The translations under genes were made by a program, and so were the position numbers. A DNA stretch of 48,287 nucleotides from Pseudomonas lopnurensis (lineage in GTDB: Bacteria; Pseudomonadota; Gammaproteobacteria; Pseudomonadales; Pseudomonadaceae), in the NCBI RefSeq assembly GCF_015070855.1, contig NZ_JADDIX010000088.1:494-48780 (forward strand), written 5' to 3'. The notes beneath the pieces are model-generated. The model did not search any database, was not told where the DNA came from, and saw nothing but the letters and a program-made list of their open reading frames with translations. Of the stretch, positions 1-10,500 are shown piece by piece (the stretch's first letter is position 1; every line of letters begins with the position of its first letter).

Positions 1-24
1 CCGGGGGGGGGGAGAGGGGGCTGG

Positions 25-1128
25 CTAGCCTCGCGGCTGCGCCACGATCATCCAGTCCTCGCCCACCGCGCGGATGTCGACGATCTTCAGCTCGCGCGCC
101 TCGCTCATGCGTTCCAGCGGCAGCTCCAGCAACGGCCGCGCCGAGGAGCCGAGGAACTTGGCGGCGACGAAAATCCGGTACTCGTCGATCAGCCCGAGGC
201 TGGCAAAGGCGCCGACCAGCCGCGGCCCTGCCTCGACCAGCACTTCGTTGGCGCCACGCGCGGCCAGCTCGTGCAGCAGCGCGGCGAGATCGACACGCTC
301 CTGCCCCAACACCAGCAGTTCATGGCCGGCGTCGCGGTAGGCCTCCTCGCGCCCGGCGGCAGTGGTGGCGACCAGCGCCGCTCCGGCCTGGAAGAACGGC
401 GCCTCCAGCGGCACGCGCAGGCGTCCATCGATCAACACCCGCTGCGGCGGACGCTGCAGCGCCAACGCGGTGGTTTGTGCATCCAGTCCCAGCTCGGCGG
501 CACGGACGGTCAGCCGAGCATCGTCCATCAACACGGTGTCGGCACCGGTCAGCACCACGCTGGAACGGGCGCGCAGGCGCTGCACCTCGGCGCGCGCCGC
601 CGCACCGGTGATCCACTGGCTTTCGCCGCTGGCCATCGCGGTGCGACCATCGAGGCTCATCGCCAGCTTGGCGCGAACGAACGGCAGGCCGCTTTCCATG
701 CGCTTGATGAAGCCCGCGTTGAGTTCGCGCGCTTCGGTCTCCAGCACGCCGCTGGCGACCTCGATACCAACGCTGCGCAGCCGCGCCAGGCCACGGCCGG
801 CGACCTGCGGGTTGGGGTCCTGCATCGCTGCTACCACGCGGCCGACGCCCGCCGCGACCAGCGCTTCGGCACAGGGCGGCGTGCGCCCGTGGTGGCTGCA
901 GGGCTCGAGGGTGACATAGGCGGTGGCGCCGCGCGCGCGCTCGCCGGCCTGGCGCAGCGCGTGGACTTCGGCATGCGGCTCGCCGGCGCGTAGGTGCCAG
1001 CCTTCGCCGACCCGTTCGCCGTCCGCGACGATGACGCAGCCGACCCGCGGGTTGGGATGCGTCGAATACAGCCCCTTGCGCGCCAGCTGCAGCGCGCGGG
1101 CCATCCAGGCGTGATCGGCGGCGTTCAT
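25..1128 (-). CDS. ribD: Bifunctional diaminohydroxyphosphoribosylaminopyrimidine deaminase / 5-amino-6-(5-phosphoribosylamino)uracil reductase RibD
   Basis: RibD performs the second and third steps of riboflavin synthesis in the cytoplasm: deamination of the pyrimidine, then NADPH-dependent reduction of the ribosyl group. The 367-residue protein has an N-terminal cytidine-deaminase-like domain (about 1-145) with zinc ligands His52 (in H-A-E), Cys77 and Cys86, and the catalytic Glu54. The C-terminal reductase domain (about 150-365) includes [13 protein letters not shown]. The start at 1128 was chosen because it gives the usual family N-terminus and its ATG overlaps the nrdR stop by four bases (ATGA), so the two genes are translationally coupled. 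A longer upstream extension in the same frame only reads through nrdR in another frame. The rest of the rib pathway would lie beyond the left edge. Confidence 0.96.
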   Translation of the reverse strand: MNAADHAWMARALQLARKGLYSTHPNPRVGCVIVADGERVGEGWHLRAGEPHAEVHALRQAGERARGATAYVTLEPCSHHGRTPPCAEALVAAGVGRVVAAMQDPNPQVAGRGLARLRSVGIEVASGVLETEARELNAGFIKRMESGLPFVRAKLAMSLDGRTAMASGESQWITGAAARAEVQRLRARSSVVLTGADTVLMDDARLTVRAAELGLDAQTTALALQRPPQRVLIDGRLRVPLEAPFFQAGAALVATTAAGREEAYRDAGHELLVLGQERVDLAALLHELAARGANEVLVEAGPRLVGAFASLGLIDEYRIFVAAKFLGSSARPLLELPLERMSEARELKIVDIRAVGEDWMIVAQPRG

Positions 1129-1592
1129 TCGTTCTTCGCGGGCTCGCGGGACAGCCGTTCGATTTCCTCGCGGAACTCGTTGAGGTCCTGGAAGCGGCGG
1201 TATACCGAGGCGAAGCGGATATAGGCGACCTCGTCGAGCTTCTGCAACTCGGCCATCACCAGTTCGCCGAGCACCCGCGACTTGATCTCGCGCTCGCCGG
1301 TGGCACGCAGCTGATGCTTGATGTGGGCGATGGCCGCTTCCAGGCGCTCGACGCTGACCGGGCGCTTCTCCAGCGCGCGCTGCATGCCGGCGCGCAGTTT
1401 CTGCTCGTCGAACGGCTGGCGGCTGCCGTCCTGCTTGATCAGCCGCGGCATCACCAGCTCGGCGGTTTCGAAGGTGGTGAAGCGTTCGCCGCAGGCCAGG
1501 CATTCGCGGCGACGGCGGACCTGATCGCCCTCGGCGACCAGGCGGGAATCGATGACCTTGGTGTCGTGGGCACTGCAGAAGGGACAATGCAT
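1125..1592 (-). CDS. nrdR: Transcriptional repressor NrdR
   Basis: NrdR is the ATP/dATP-sensing repressor of ribonucleotide reductase genes. The 155-residue protein starts MHCPFC and shows a complete zinc ribbon (Cys3, Cys6, Cys31, Cys34), the basic RRRREC segment, and an ATP-cone domain from about residue 49 ([18 protein letters not shown]). Length matches the family (about 150-155). The start at 1592 was chosen because the zinc ribbon begins at the second residue; an 18-residue in-frame extension lies upstream but is not family-like. It is the first gene of an nrdR-ribD pair, a common pseudomonad arrangement. I saw no NrdR box in its own upstream region. Confidence 0.97.
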   Translation of the reverse strand: MHCPFCSAHDTKVIDSRLVAEGDQVRRRRECLACGERFTTFETAELVMPRLIKQDGSRQPFDEQKLRAGMQRALEKRPVSVERLEAAIAHIKHQLRATGEREIKSRVLGELVMAELQKLDEVAYIRFASVYRRFQDLNEFREEIERLSREPAKNE

Positions 1593-1623
1593 GGGCTGGA
1601 ATCGGTCGTACGTCGGGACGGCC

Positions 1624-1651
1624 ATGGTAGCGCATCCGACCGGCAAGACAA
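1624..1651 (-). promoter_or_regulatory. Candidate sigma70 promoter for nrdR-ribD
   Basis: On the minus strand a TTGTCT hexamer (1646-1651) lies 16 bases from TACCAT (1624-1629), upstream of the nrdR start at 1592. Each hexamer matches its consensus at four of six positions. Spacing and location fit; no experimental support. Confidence 0.4.
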
Positions 1652-1674
1652 GGCGGCGGCTTTGCTGCTATACA
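1645..1674 (+). promoter_or_regulatory. Candidate sigma70 promoter for the lipoprotein gene
   Basis: AAGACA (1645-1650) and TATACA (1669-1674) are 18 bases apart, 33 bases before the GTG at 1707. It overlaps the candidate nrdR promoter on the other strand, so the two divergent transcripts may share this short spacer. Confidence 0.4.
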
Positions 1675-1706
1675 AGCCCGCATTCGCCGTTGTCCAGGAG
1701 CCCTCC

Positions 1707-2132
1707 GTGCCGCTACGCCCCGCCCTTCCGTTCGCCCTGCTGGCCGTGCTCGCCGGTTGTAGCAGCCCGCCCAGCGAGCCGCCGACGCCCGCCATCGAAC
1801 TGAGCGCCGCCCCGCATTCGAAGCTGCTCAACGAGCTGAGCGGCAGCCTGCTCGGCGCGCCGGTCGACAGCGAGGTCGAACTGGCGCTGCTCGAGGTCGA
1901 TCGCCGCGACCAGCCCGACCGCCTGCTGAGCAACGTGCGGCTCAAGGGCCGCGGCTCGGAGCTGCCATTCATCCTGCAGTTCAACCCCGACGCCTTTCCG
2001 CCCAACCAGCGGGTCGAACTGCGCGGCCGGGTCACGCGCGCCGGCCAGTTGATCATGCGCCTGCCGCCGCGCACCATCGCCAGCCCGGCCAGCCAGGCAC
2101 TGGGACCGCTGCAACTGGTCCCCGCACCGTGA
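1707..2132 (+). CDS. YbaY-like lipoprotein
   Basis: A 141-residue predicted lipoprotein. The signal peptide is short (VPLRP then a hydrophobic run) and ends in a lipobox L-A-G-C with the acylated Cys at residue 18. A single beta-rich domain follows (about 45-135) of the type in YbaY/YscW-like lipoproteins, with the pattern '[10 protein letters not shown]...[11 protein letters not shown]'. The start is GTG at 1707 because AGGAG stands at 1696-1700 and this gives a normal lipoprotein signal. The stop overlaps the next gene (GTGA at 2129-2132), so the two are translationally coupled. The family's role is not well established. Lipidation is clear; the family name is moderately sure. Confidence 0.72.
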   Translation: MPLRPALPFALLAVLAGCSSPPSEPPTPAIELSAAPHSKLLNELSGSLLGAPVDSEVELALLEVDRRDQPDRLLSNVRLKGRGSELPFILQFNPDAFPPNQRVELRGRVTRAGQLIMRLPPRTIASPASQALGPLQLVPAP

Positions 2133-2782
2133 CGCCACCCGCGCAGCTGCAGGCGGCGCTGAACGGGTTGCTGGGCGATGCGCGGCTGGTGGCCGAAGCG
2201 CTGCCGGGCACCGACCTGCGCCTGTGGCTGATCGATGCGGCGAACATGGATCGCGCCTTCAGCCCCGAGGAGACCCGGCGGATTCTCGAAGAGCCGCCCT
2301 ACTGGAGCTTCTGCTGGGCCAGCGGCCTGGTGCTGGCGCGCTGGCTGGCCGAGCGGCCGGAGTGGGTGCGTGGCAAGCGCGTGCTGGATTTCGGTGCCGG
2401 CTCCGGCGTCGCCGCGATCGCCGCCGCCCGGGCGGGCGCCGCCGAAGTCGTGGCCTGCGACCTGGACCCGCTGGCGCTGGCGGCCTGCCGGGCGAATGCC
2501 GCGCTCAATGGTGTCGAGCTGCGCTATTCGGATGACTTCTTCGGCGAGGACGATCGCTACGACCTGATCATCGTCGCCGACGTGCTCTACGACCGCGCCA
2601 ACCTGCCGCTGCTGGATCACTTTCTCGGCCGCGGGCGCGAGGCGCTGGTGGCCGACTCGCGGATACGCGACTTCACCCATCCGCTGTATCGCCGGCTGGA
2701 CGTGCTGGACGCCTGTACCTGGCCGGATCTGGCCGAGCCCGCGGAGTTCCGCCAGGTCAGCCTCTACCATGCCGTGCGATAG
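2129..2782 (+). CDS. Class I SAM-dependent methyltransferase, ETFB-lysine-methyltransferase-like
   Basis: A 217-residue soluble methyltransferase. Motif I is VLDFGAGSG (85-93), the acidic residue binding the SAM ribose is Asp111 in ACDLDPLAL, and a later ADVLYD motif (150-155) is typical of the branch holding protein lysine methyltransferases such as the ETF-beta enzyme and PrmA-like proteins. It starts with GTG at 2129, overlapping the lipoprotein stop by four bases. The methyltransferase fold is certain; the substrate is inferred only from resemblance. Genes on this strand continue with thpR after 15 bases. Confidence 0.78.
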   Translation: MTPPAQLQAALNGLLGDARLVAEALPGTDLRLWLIDAANMDRAFSPEETRRILEEPPYWSFCWASGLVLARWLAERPEWVRGKRVLDFGAGSGVAAIAAARAGAAEVVACDLDPLALAACRANAALNGVELRYSDDFFGEDDRYDLIIVADVLYDRANLPLLDHFLGRGREALVADSRIRDFTHPLYRRLDVLDACTWPDLAEPAEFRQVSLYHAVR

Positions 2783-2797
2783 GTACCGGAGGACATA

Positions 2798-3331
2798 ATG
2801 AGCGAGGGAACCCTGCGCCTGTTCTTCGCCCTGCCCTGCCCCACCGAGCAGGCCGCGGCCATCTGCACCTGGCGCGACGAACGGGCGCTGGACGGCCGGC
2901 CGGTCTCCCGCGCCAACCTGCATCTGACCCTGGCCTTTCTCGGCGCGCAGCCCGTCGACCGCCTCGAGGCGCTACTCGCCCTGGGCGCCGCGGTGCAATG
3001 CCCGGCGTTCCAGCTGACTCTGGACCGGCTGACCACCATCGGCAAGGGCTTCGTCTGCCTGCGGCCGAGCGAAACGCCGGCGGCGCTGGAGTATCTCGTC
3101 GCAACCCTGAACGAACGGCTCGCCGCCCAGGGCGTGGTGCTCGACAGCCGGCCCTTCCTGCCGCACCTGACCCTGACCCGCCAGGCCCGCAACCGCCCGC
3201 ACGGCCCCGCGCCAGCGTTCAGCTGGCGGGCCGAGCATTTCGTGCTCTACCTGTCGCAGAATACCCCGGACGGCGCGCGCTACGTGGAAAAGGGACGCTG
3301 GCCATTGCAGGCGCCCAAGGCGACCACCTGA
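2798..3331 (+). CDS. thpR: RNA 2',3'-cyclic phosphodiesterase ThpR
   Basis: ThpR opens 2',3'-cyclic phosphate ends on RNA and was historically called 2'-5' RNA ligase. The 177-residue protein has the two defining H-x-T-x motifs: His42-Leu-Thr-Leu and His123-Leu-Thr-Leu, the two catalytic histidines of the 2H phosphoesterase fold. Length is normal for the bacterial family. The start at 2798 follows a good GGAGG at 2788-2792. It lies 15 bases after the methyltransferase and is probably in the same transcript. Confidence 0.92.
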   Translation: MSEGTLRLFFALPCPTEQAAAICTWRDERALDGRPVSRANLHLTLAFLGAQPVDRLEALLALGAAVQCPAFQLTLDRLTTIGKGFVCLRPSETPAALEYLVATLNERLAAQGVVLDSRPFLPHLTLTRQARNRPHGPAPAFSWRAEHFVLYLSQNTPDGARYVEKGRWPLQAPKATT

Positions 3332-3430
3332 GCCCGGCACCACACATCGTGCGAGCCCTTGCTTCCCGCCGTGAGCGCCCCCACATACCATGCTCAGCTT
3401 TCACGCCATCCGTCGCCCACGAGAATCCCG

Positions 3431-4300
3431 ATGAGCCAGACGCCCTATATCTTCGATGTCACCACCACCAGCTTCGAACAGCTGGTTCTCGAGAACTCCT
3501 TCCACAAGCCGGTACTGGTCGACTTCTGGGCCGAATGGTGCGCCCCGTGCAAGGCGCTGATGCCGCTGCTGGCGAAGATCGCCGAGGAGTACCAGGGCGA
3601 GCTGCTGCTGGCCAAGGTCGACTGCGACATCGAGCAGGACATCGTCGCCCGCTTCGGCATCCGCAGCCTGCCGACCGTGGTGCTGTTCAAGGATGGCCAG
3701 CCAGTGGACGGCTTCGCCGGCGCGCAGCCGGAGTCGGCCATCCGCGCCATGCTCGAACCCCATGTACAGGCGCCGTCCACGCCAGAAGGCGATCTGCTGG
3801 AAAATGCCCAGGCGCTATTCGCCGAAGGCCGCTTCGCCGAGGCCGAAGCCCAGCTGCAGCAGCTGCTGGCCGAGGACAACGAGAATGGTGCCGCGCTGAT
3901 CCTCTATGCCCGCTGCCTGGCCGAGCGCGGCGAGCTGGGCGAGGCCGAGACGGTACTCAACGCCGTGAAGGGTGAGGAGCACAAACAGGCCCTGGCCGGT
4001 GCTCTCGCGCAACTGACCTTCCTGCGCCAGGCCAACGACCTGCCGGAAGTCGCCACGCTGAAAAGCCGCCTGGCGCAGAACGGCGAAGATGACGAAGCGG
4101 CCTATCAGCTGGCGGTCCAGCAACTGGCCCGCCAGCAATACGAAGCCGCGCTGGACGGGCTGCTGAAACTCTTCGTGCGCAACCGCGGCTACGCCGAAGG
4201 GCTGCCGCACAAGACCCTGTTGCAGGTGTTCGATCTGCTGGGCAACGACCACCCGCTGGTTACCGTTTATCGGCGCAAGCTGTATCAGGCGATCTATTGA
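3431..4300 (+). CDS. cnoX: Co-chaperone / thioredoxin-TPR protein CnoX (YbbN)
   Basis: A 289-residue protein with an N-terminal thioredoxin fold (about 1-110) followed by tetratricopeptide-like helical repeats (about 125-289), the architecture of CnoX/YbbN, which protects clients from oxidation and passes them to GroEL or DnaK. It has a WCAPC active site (Cys37, Cys40), unlike the E. coli protein where the first Cys is missing, so a redox-active thioredoxin role is possible here. The conserved cis-proline segment SLPT is present. The start at 3431 gives the expected MSQTPYIFD N-terminus; an in-frame extension to 3359 is unlikely. It is convergent with the tpsBA locus, with a shared hairpin downstream. 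Confidence 0.9.
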   Translation: MSQTPYIFDVTTTSFEQLVLENSFHKPVLVDFWAEWCAPCKALMPLLAKIAEEYQGELLLAKVDCDIEQDIVARFGIRSLPTVVLFKDGQPVDGFAGAQPESAIRAMLEPHVQAPSTPEGDLLENAQALFAEGRFAEAEAQLQQLLAEDNENGAALILYARCLAERGELGEAETVLNAVKGEEHKQALAGALAQLTFLRQANDLPEVATLKSRLAQNGEDDEAAYQLAVQQLARQQYEAALDGLLKLFVRNRGYAEGLPHKTLLQVFDLLGNDHPLVTVYRRKLYQAIY

Positions 4301-4493
4301 AGACCGCTCGGCCGGTCGGGCAGAGGCAGGCTGGTCGGACGGCGGCGCGCCGAAGCCCAACTAACACCGGAGTGGCAAGGCTGGGTATTGGTTCGGATCA
4401 GGGATTGGCCTGAAGTCTCAATGCCGAACTGATTACCGAGGGCATAGAAACTTTCTGGTTTCGCCCTGCTGGGCGAGTCCTTTGGCCTGGACG

Positions 4494-4532
4494 AAAAAAA
4501 AACCGCCAGGGCTGATCAACCCTGGCGGTTTT
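4494..4532 (-). terminator. Rho-independent terminator of tpsBA, probably bidirectional
   Basis: A perfect 9-bp stem (CCGCCAGGG at 4503-4511 with CCCTGGCGG at 4520-4528) and an 8-base loop. On the minus strand it is followed by nine T residues; on the plus strand it is followed by TTTT. It lies 18 bases past the tpsA stop and about 200 bases past cnoX. The remaining sequence between cnoX and the stem (4301-4493) shows nothing recognisable. Confidence 0.92.
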
Positions 4533-4549
4533 CCTGGACGGTCTTCGAC

Positions 4550-7500
4550 TTACTTGCCGTAGATCAGGTTGCCGTCCTTATCTTCCATAAAGCTGCGCGT
4601 GGGGGTCACGAGTTGCTGGGGCGGACCGGCCATGTCGGCCAGCAGCGCAGCGCTCGTCCGCTGCATCGGAACCGGCGTCAACAGCTGGTCCATGAACCGA
4701 CGGCTTTCGGCCAGACTGCCGCCGATCACCCGGTAGTTCAGACGAACCAGCGCAGACTCCGCCATCTCCCCGACGAGTTCCTGAGCCAGGGCGGTGGAAC
4801 TCGAAGTGCCACCGAGGTCGATCACCCATGCCTTGACGTTGGCTACGCCAGGCATGTTATCGAGAATCGTCGGCGCGACGAAGGTGACGATACCACCCCC
4901 CACGCCTGTACGGGTCTCGATCTGGCTGACCGCGATCTGCTCTTGCGCCGCATAGCTGACGTCGCCATTGCTGGAGCTGGTCAGAGTGCCGTCGCCCATG
5001 GTGATGGCGCCGCCGCTTTGCAGCGCGACCTTGTCACGCGCCTTGATGTCGCCGTCCTGATCGATATCGCCGGTAGCCGTCAGCATGGCAGCGCCGCCGG
5101 TGTTGACTACATCGCCGACCACATTCAGGTCACCTGCAGTGGTCAGCTGGATGTTACCGCCACTGGCCAGAAGCGCAGCGCTCTGGTTGTCGGCATTTTC
5201 CAGCGTCAGCGGACCGGTGCCGAGATTGCGGATGTATACCCCGCCGCTACCGCCGGCAGCCTGCAAGCTGTCGACAGTGACTTCCAGAGCATTGCTCGAC
5301 TGGCCGACACCGGTGGCACCGCTCACCGAGAGGCGCGCCGCAGTGATGTTGTTGGCGTTGTTGTTGAGCGCATCGTGCACCGCCCCCGTGGCGGCATTCA
5401 GCGTTACTTGGTGACCGCCAGCCTGGATGGTGTTGACACCGATGTTGCCGCTGGCACTGGTCACCCGCACATCACCATCGGCGGCAGTGACACTTAGGTT
5501 GGACAGACCGTTCAGCTCGTTGATTACCACATCGCCCGTCTGGCGGACGGTGGCAACCAGGGAGCCGGCCGCGGTCTGCAGCCCATCGGTGCCGCCGATG
5601 CCGCTGGCTGCATCGAGAACCAGGTTGCTCGCGCTCACCCGGCTCGTGCTGTCGCCATCGTCGAGTAGCGCCCCATTGGTCGCGGCCAGAGTGGCCGAAC
5701 CGCTGGCGGTTACGTCGCCGAGGGTCACATCACCGTTCAGTACGCTCACGTCGACATTGCCCGACTGAGCAACGACCGAATCCAGCACCACTTCGTTGCT
5801 TTGGACCAGAACCAGATTGCCGGAGGTGGTCAGCGCATCGATGTGGTTGACGTCGAGACTCAGTGCACCCTGAGTGCCGCTACCGATACCCTGGGCGGCA
5901 TTCAGCACGACATTGTTGGCTCGAATGGTTTCGTCAGCGACCACAGCGCCACGCTGGGCGACGATGGCACCTGCCGAGCTCAGGCTGACATCGTCCTGGC
6001 CTGCGCTGGCGACGACGCGGTCGACGGCAATGTCACCCCCCGCCGAAACGTCGATGTCGCCATTCGCAGTCGTCAGGCTGGTCAGTTGGATACCGTCGGC
6101 TTCGTCGATGCGCAGATCACCGTTGCCAGTGACGGCGGCTTCGACGCTGCCTACCTGGGTACGCACATCGATGCCCTGCCTGGCACTGGCCAGCAGCTCG
6201 CCGGCAATGATCGCACCGTCGCTGGTGGTAGTCAGCGTGCCATCGGCGCTGAGCAGGCTCGCAGTACCCGCTTGCACGCCGTGCGCTTCGATATTGCCCG
6301 CCGCAGTGATCGCGACGAGGCCATCGGCCTTGGCCTTGTCGATCCGCAGTGCATCGGCTTCGTTGACATGGATCGAACCGGAACCGGTGACTTCGGCGAC
6401 CAGGGTATCGACCTTGGTGAGCACCGCCTTGAGCAGTTGACCGATGCCATTGGCCGCCGTGGCGAAGAGCCCGTTGGCCTGGACGTTCTGCGCCGCGTTG
6501 CCGGTGACGTTGATGGTGCCTTCCGTCGCGGTCAGGTGCACATCCCCGTCGGCCGTGGCGATCTCCGAGACGAGCACATTGCCACCGGCGGTGTAGCTAA
6601 CGTCTCCTGCCGTGCTTACCTCGGTTGCGATTCCAGCAAGCATGTCGATATCGCCACCGGCATTCACCGCCACCGCGCCATTGGCGGTGCGGATGTCGGC
6701 GTTCTGCGCGACGTCTGCGCCGGCACCGACGGTGACGTTGCCAGAAGCGCTGACCACGTCGTTCAGGCTGACGTCGCCCTCTTCGGCGCCGACCACCACG
6801 CTGCCGCTGACCACGTCGAGACGGTCGGCAACGACATTGCCGCCCGCGTTGTAGGCGATGGAACCAGCACCGGTGACCTGGGTGGTCACATCGGCCATGA
6901 CGATGTCGCCACCGGCATTCACCGCCACCGCGCCATTGGCGGTGCGGATGTCGGCGTTCTGCGCGACGCTGGTGCCGGCGTCAACGCCGATGTCGGCCTG
7001 GCCGCTGACGACAGCATCGAGCGTGACCAATTGATCCGCGATCAGGTCGATGCTGCCGGTGTTGGCGGCATTGTTGACCGTCTCTTCGACGGTGAGATTG
7101 CCACCCGTGGCCCGCACCCGGATATTGCCGCCACTTGCCTGCAGACCACTGATGGCGTCCAGGTCGAGGTTGGTGGTGGTGCCACCGATGATCAGACCAT
7201 CAGCCAGATCGAGCACGTCGATGCCACCCGTGCCGCCGGACGCCTCCAGGCGGTGGGCCTGGATGTTCAGCGCACCATTGGTACCAACACCGCTGCCGGC
7301 GATCATCGCCAGGTTGCTGGCATTGACGTTGCTGCTGCCATCGAGGCTGGCGTTGTCGATGCGCTGGTCCGCGATCAGGGTCACGGTGGCACCGGTGCCG
7401 CGAGTTTCGAGCGTACCGATGTTCAGCGAGCCCGCCGCACTGGATACCGTCACGTTACCGTGGTCGGTGTCGATGCTTTCGACGTGCAGATCGTCCGCTT

Positions 7501-10500
7501 CGGACAGGTTGACTTCGCCACTGGCGGCCACCGCCACGGTGTTGATCGACAGGTCCAGCGCACGCGTGGCGACCGCGCCGTTGGCGCCGACTGAGCCGGT
7601 GGCCTGCAGGGAGAGGCGATCGGCTTCGATCAGGGTGCTGTTATCCTGATCGTCGTCAATATTGCCCTGAGCGGTGAGCGTCACGTTGCCTTTGCTGAGC
7701 GGCGCAGTCAGGTTCGACAGGTGAAGGCCGTGGTCCGACAGGCTGCTTGCGCTGATACTGCCGACGGTCATGCTGCCTTCGGCAGCGATGTCCACGTTGC
7801 CATCCGGCGTGGAAACCGTGTTCACGTACAAATCACTGGCCTCACGCACGGTGATGTCGCCGTTACCGACAACCTGGGCGTTCAGCTCGGAAACTTCGGT
7901 ATCCAGCTCGATGGCATTTTCAGCCACCACGTTCAGCGTGCCGCCCTGCACGTTGCGCGCGGCATCGTTGCCATCGATGATGGCGCCGCCGCTGGTGAGG
8001 TTGACCGCATGCACACCGGAGCTGCCCTGTATCAGTTGGTCGATGGACAGCGAGCCATCGGTGTCCACACTGATGTCACGTGCGGCGGTAATGCCCTTGA
8101 CTGCCCCCTGCTGGGAGATACTCAGCAGTGCGCCTGCATTGCGGTTGGTGATGTCCACCCCGCCGCTGCCGGCATTCGCCGCCAGCCGATCGGTCTGGGT
8201 ATTCAGCGTGTCGTTTTCACCGATACCGTTGCCGGCCACCAGCAGCATGTCCGGCGAGAACAGCGTTCCGCCACCGCCAAGAATGGCGCTGCCGGCAGTC
8301 AGGCCGATGAACGTGTCGCTGACGACGCTGCCAATCACACTCACGTTGCCCGTCGCGGAAGCGACGATCTTCTTACCGTCCGCGACGCTGATATCGCCTA
8401 GGCCGAGGTTGCCAGTGGAGTCGAGGTAGAGGTCGGTATTCAGCGTGCCGCCCTTGTTCACGTCCAGCGTGTTGGAAGAGATGCCAAGCGGCTTCTCCGC
8501 CGAGCTATCGATGTCCTTGTTCAACTGGTAGGCGGAAATCGCCTGCTGACGCACCTGCTCGGAGGCATCGCGCGCCACGGTAGCCTTGAATACGGCTAGA
8601 TCGGCCATTTCCTTCGAGGTCTGCGTGGTGTCGCGGATCACGGTGACAGTCGCCAGGTTGGTCGCGGCATCAGTCAGCGCCGCATCGGCGCGGTCGAAGG
8701 TGTTGTACAGCTCGGCCAGGGTATCCTCGGCCGGAGACAGTATGGCGTTCTCGAACTCGGAGACGGCCAGCTCGGCAGCCGACATGGCCAGGTCTACGAC
8801 AGCGAAGGCGGCATCCGCGCCAGCGTCGCCGGAAAACGGAATGGCCTGCGCGGCACCCGCGATCACGGCAGCCGCGTTACGTACAACGGTGGCGGCAGCG
8901 AGAACCGTGTTCAGGGTGTCAAAGGTCGCTGAGAGGTCATCGACCGTTGCCTGCTGGGCTCTTGCCGAAGCGGCGGCGATGCGCTGGTTCAAGTCGGCCA
9001 ACTGCTGCTGAATCGACGCGGAGGTGACCAGGGCCTCATAGCTTTCCAGTTGCTGCTGGAGAATCTGCAGTTGGAGCAGCTTGGCGGCGAGCTCGGCCTG
9101 CTTCGCAGCATACTCGGAGATAGCGGTCTCGCGCGTCAACTCCGCCGTGCTCAGCGACGGCGTGCTGGCCTCCAGCGTGACGTGGTCGCCAACGATGTTC
9201 TGCGCGGTACCGTTGCCATCCAGGATCACCCCGTTGCGCGAAAGTACCGAGACGTCACCAAGCCCGCCGTTGCCACTGGTGTCGAGCATGCCGATGGTGA
9301 TGTTGGATTCGGCCTGCAGCTTGATGTCACCGCCGTCGGTCCTCAGGTTGCCGACGATGATCACGCCGCTGTAGCCGTCCAGGGCGGACTTCGACAGCGC
9401 GGTCAGGGTGATGCTGCCCCCCCCCGGCAGGTAGATGGTGTCATTACGGTTGAGAAAGACGATGTTGCCGTCGGTAGCGGTCAGCGTGAGCTCGCCGCCG
9501 CTATCCATAGTGGTGATGCCACCGTTGTTGTTCAGTATCGTGATACTGGTGGCGATGATGGTGATCTTGCTCGCCCCCTTGCCGCTCAGCGTGGCACTGT
9601 CCACGGCGATGGCGCCGGCATTCGATGCGCTGACACCGTGCTCGCCGCCAGCTGCGGAGAGGAAGCTGACGTCCAAATCCAGGTCGCCATTGATGCCGAT
9701 ACCGCCGGGCGCGCTGATGTCGAGCGAACGAGCGGTGACGTTGGCACTGCTGTCACCGTCGGCGCGGGCGTCCTCAATGCTGCCGCCGGCCGCCAGGGTG
9801 ACGTTGTTGCCGCCAGCCGAGACGACGCCAAGGCCCATGTTTCCAGCCGTGGCGATGTCGATGTGGCTGCCCGAGCCACCGCTTTTTGCAGCGACCAGGG
9901 TCAAGGTCCGGCCGTCGGCCTGACGCGCGTAGATACCTCCGTTGAGGGTATTCACGTAGAGCGTATCGACGTTGATTTCCAGCGCATCGCTGCTGCTGCC
10001 GAAACCCTTGGCGGACGCATTCAGGCCGGTCGCGGTGAAGTTCACGCCGGTGCCATTGGCATCAGTGGCGTTGCCCGAGATGGCGAAGCTGATCGACTGT
10101 CCTGCCTGCAGCGTGCCGACACCGACGTCGCCGGCGTTGGCGATCGTCATCTTACCGGCGGCGGTCGCGTCGAGGCGGGTGACCGTACCGGCGTTGCTGT
10201 AGTTGATATCGCCAGTGCTGGCATTCAGTTCGACGTTGCCGGCCACACTGGTGGCGAAGGCTTTCTGGTCACTGCCGATGGCCGAGCCAGAAAGGTTCAC
10301 GGACGCTGCGCTCACCGCGGCGCCAACGGCATCGTCGGCCTGGGTGATGGCACCGGTGGTGGTCAATTGCACGCCGTTCTTGGCGATGACCGAATCGACC
10401 TGCAGGTCGCCATCGTGCTGCACGGTGACGGCACCGGTGGTGCCATTGGCTTGAGCCGAGAGAGTCAGTTGGCTGCCGCCGCTGTTGGCGACGTTGACGA

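Noticed and set aside
4301..4549. Possible immunity gene after tpsA (CDI-like system)
   Set aside because: No open reading frame with a start and ribosome-binding site lies between tpsA and the hairpin, and TpsA shows no toxin tip.
5801..7594. Long open frames on the plus strand opposite tpsA (about 600 codons here and again at 9050-10909)
   Set aside because: They mirror the GC-rich codon pattern of tpsA, have no ribosome-binding site or family motif, and the minus-strand reading is clearly the TpsA protein.
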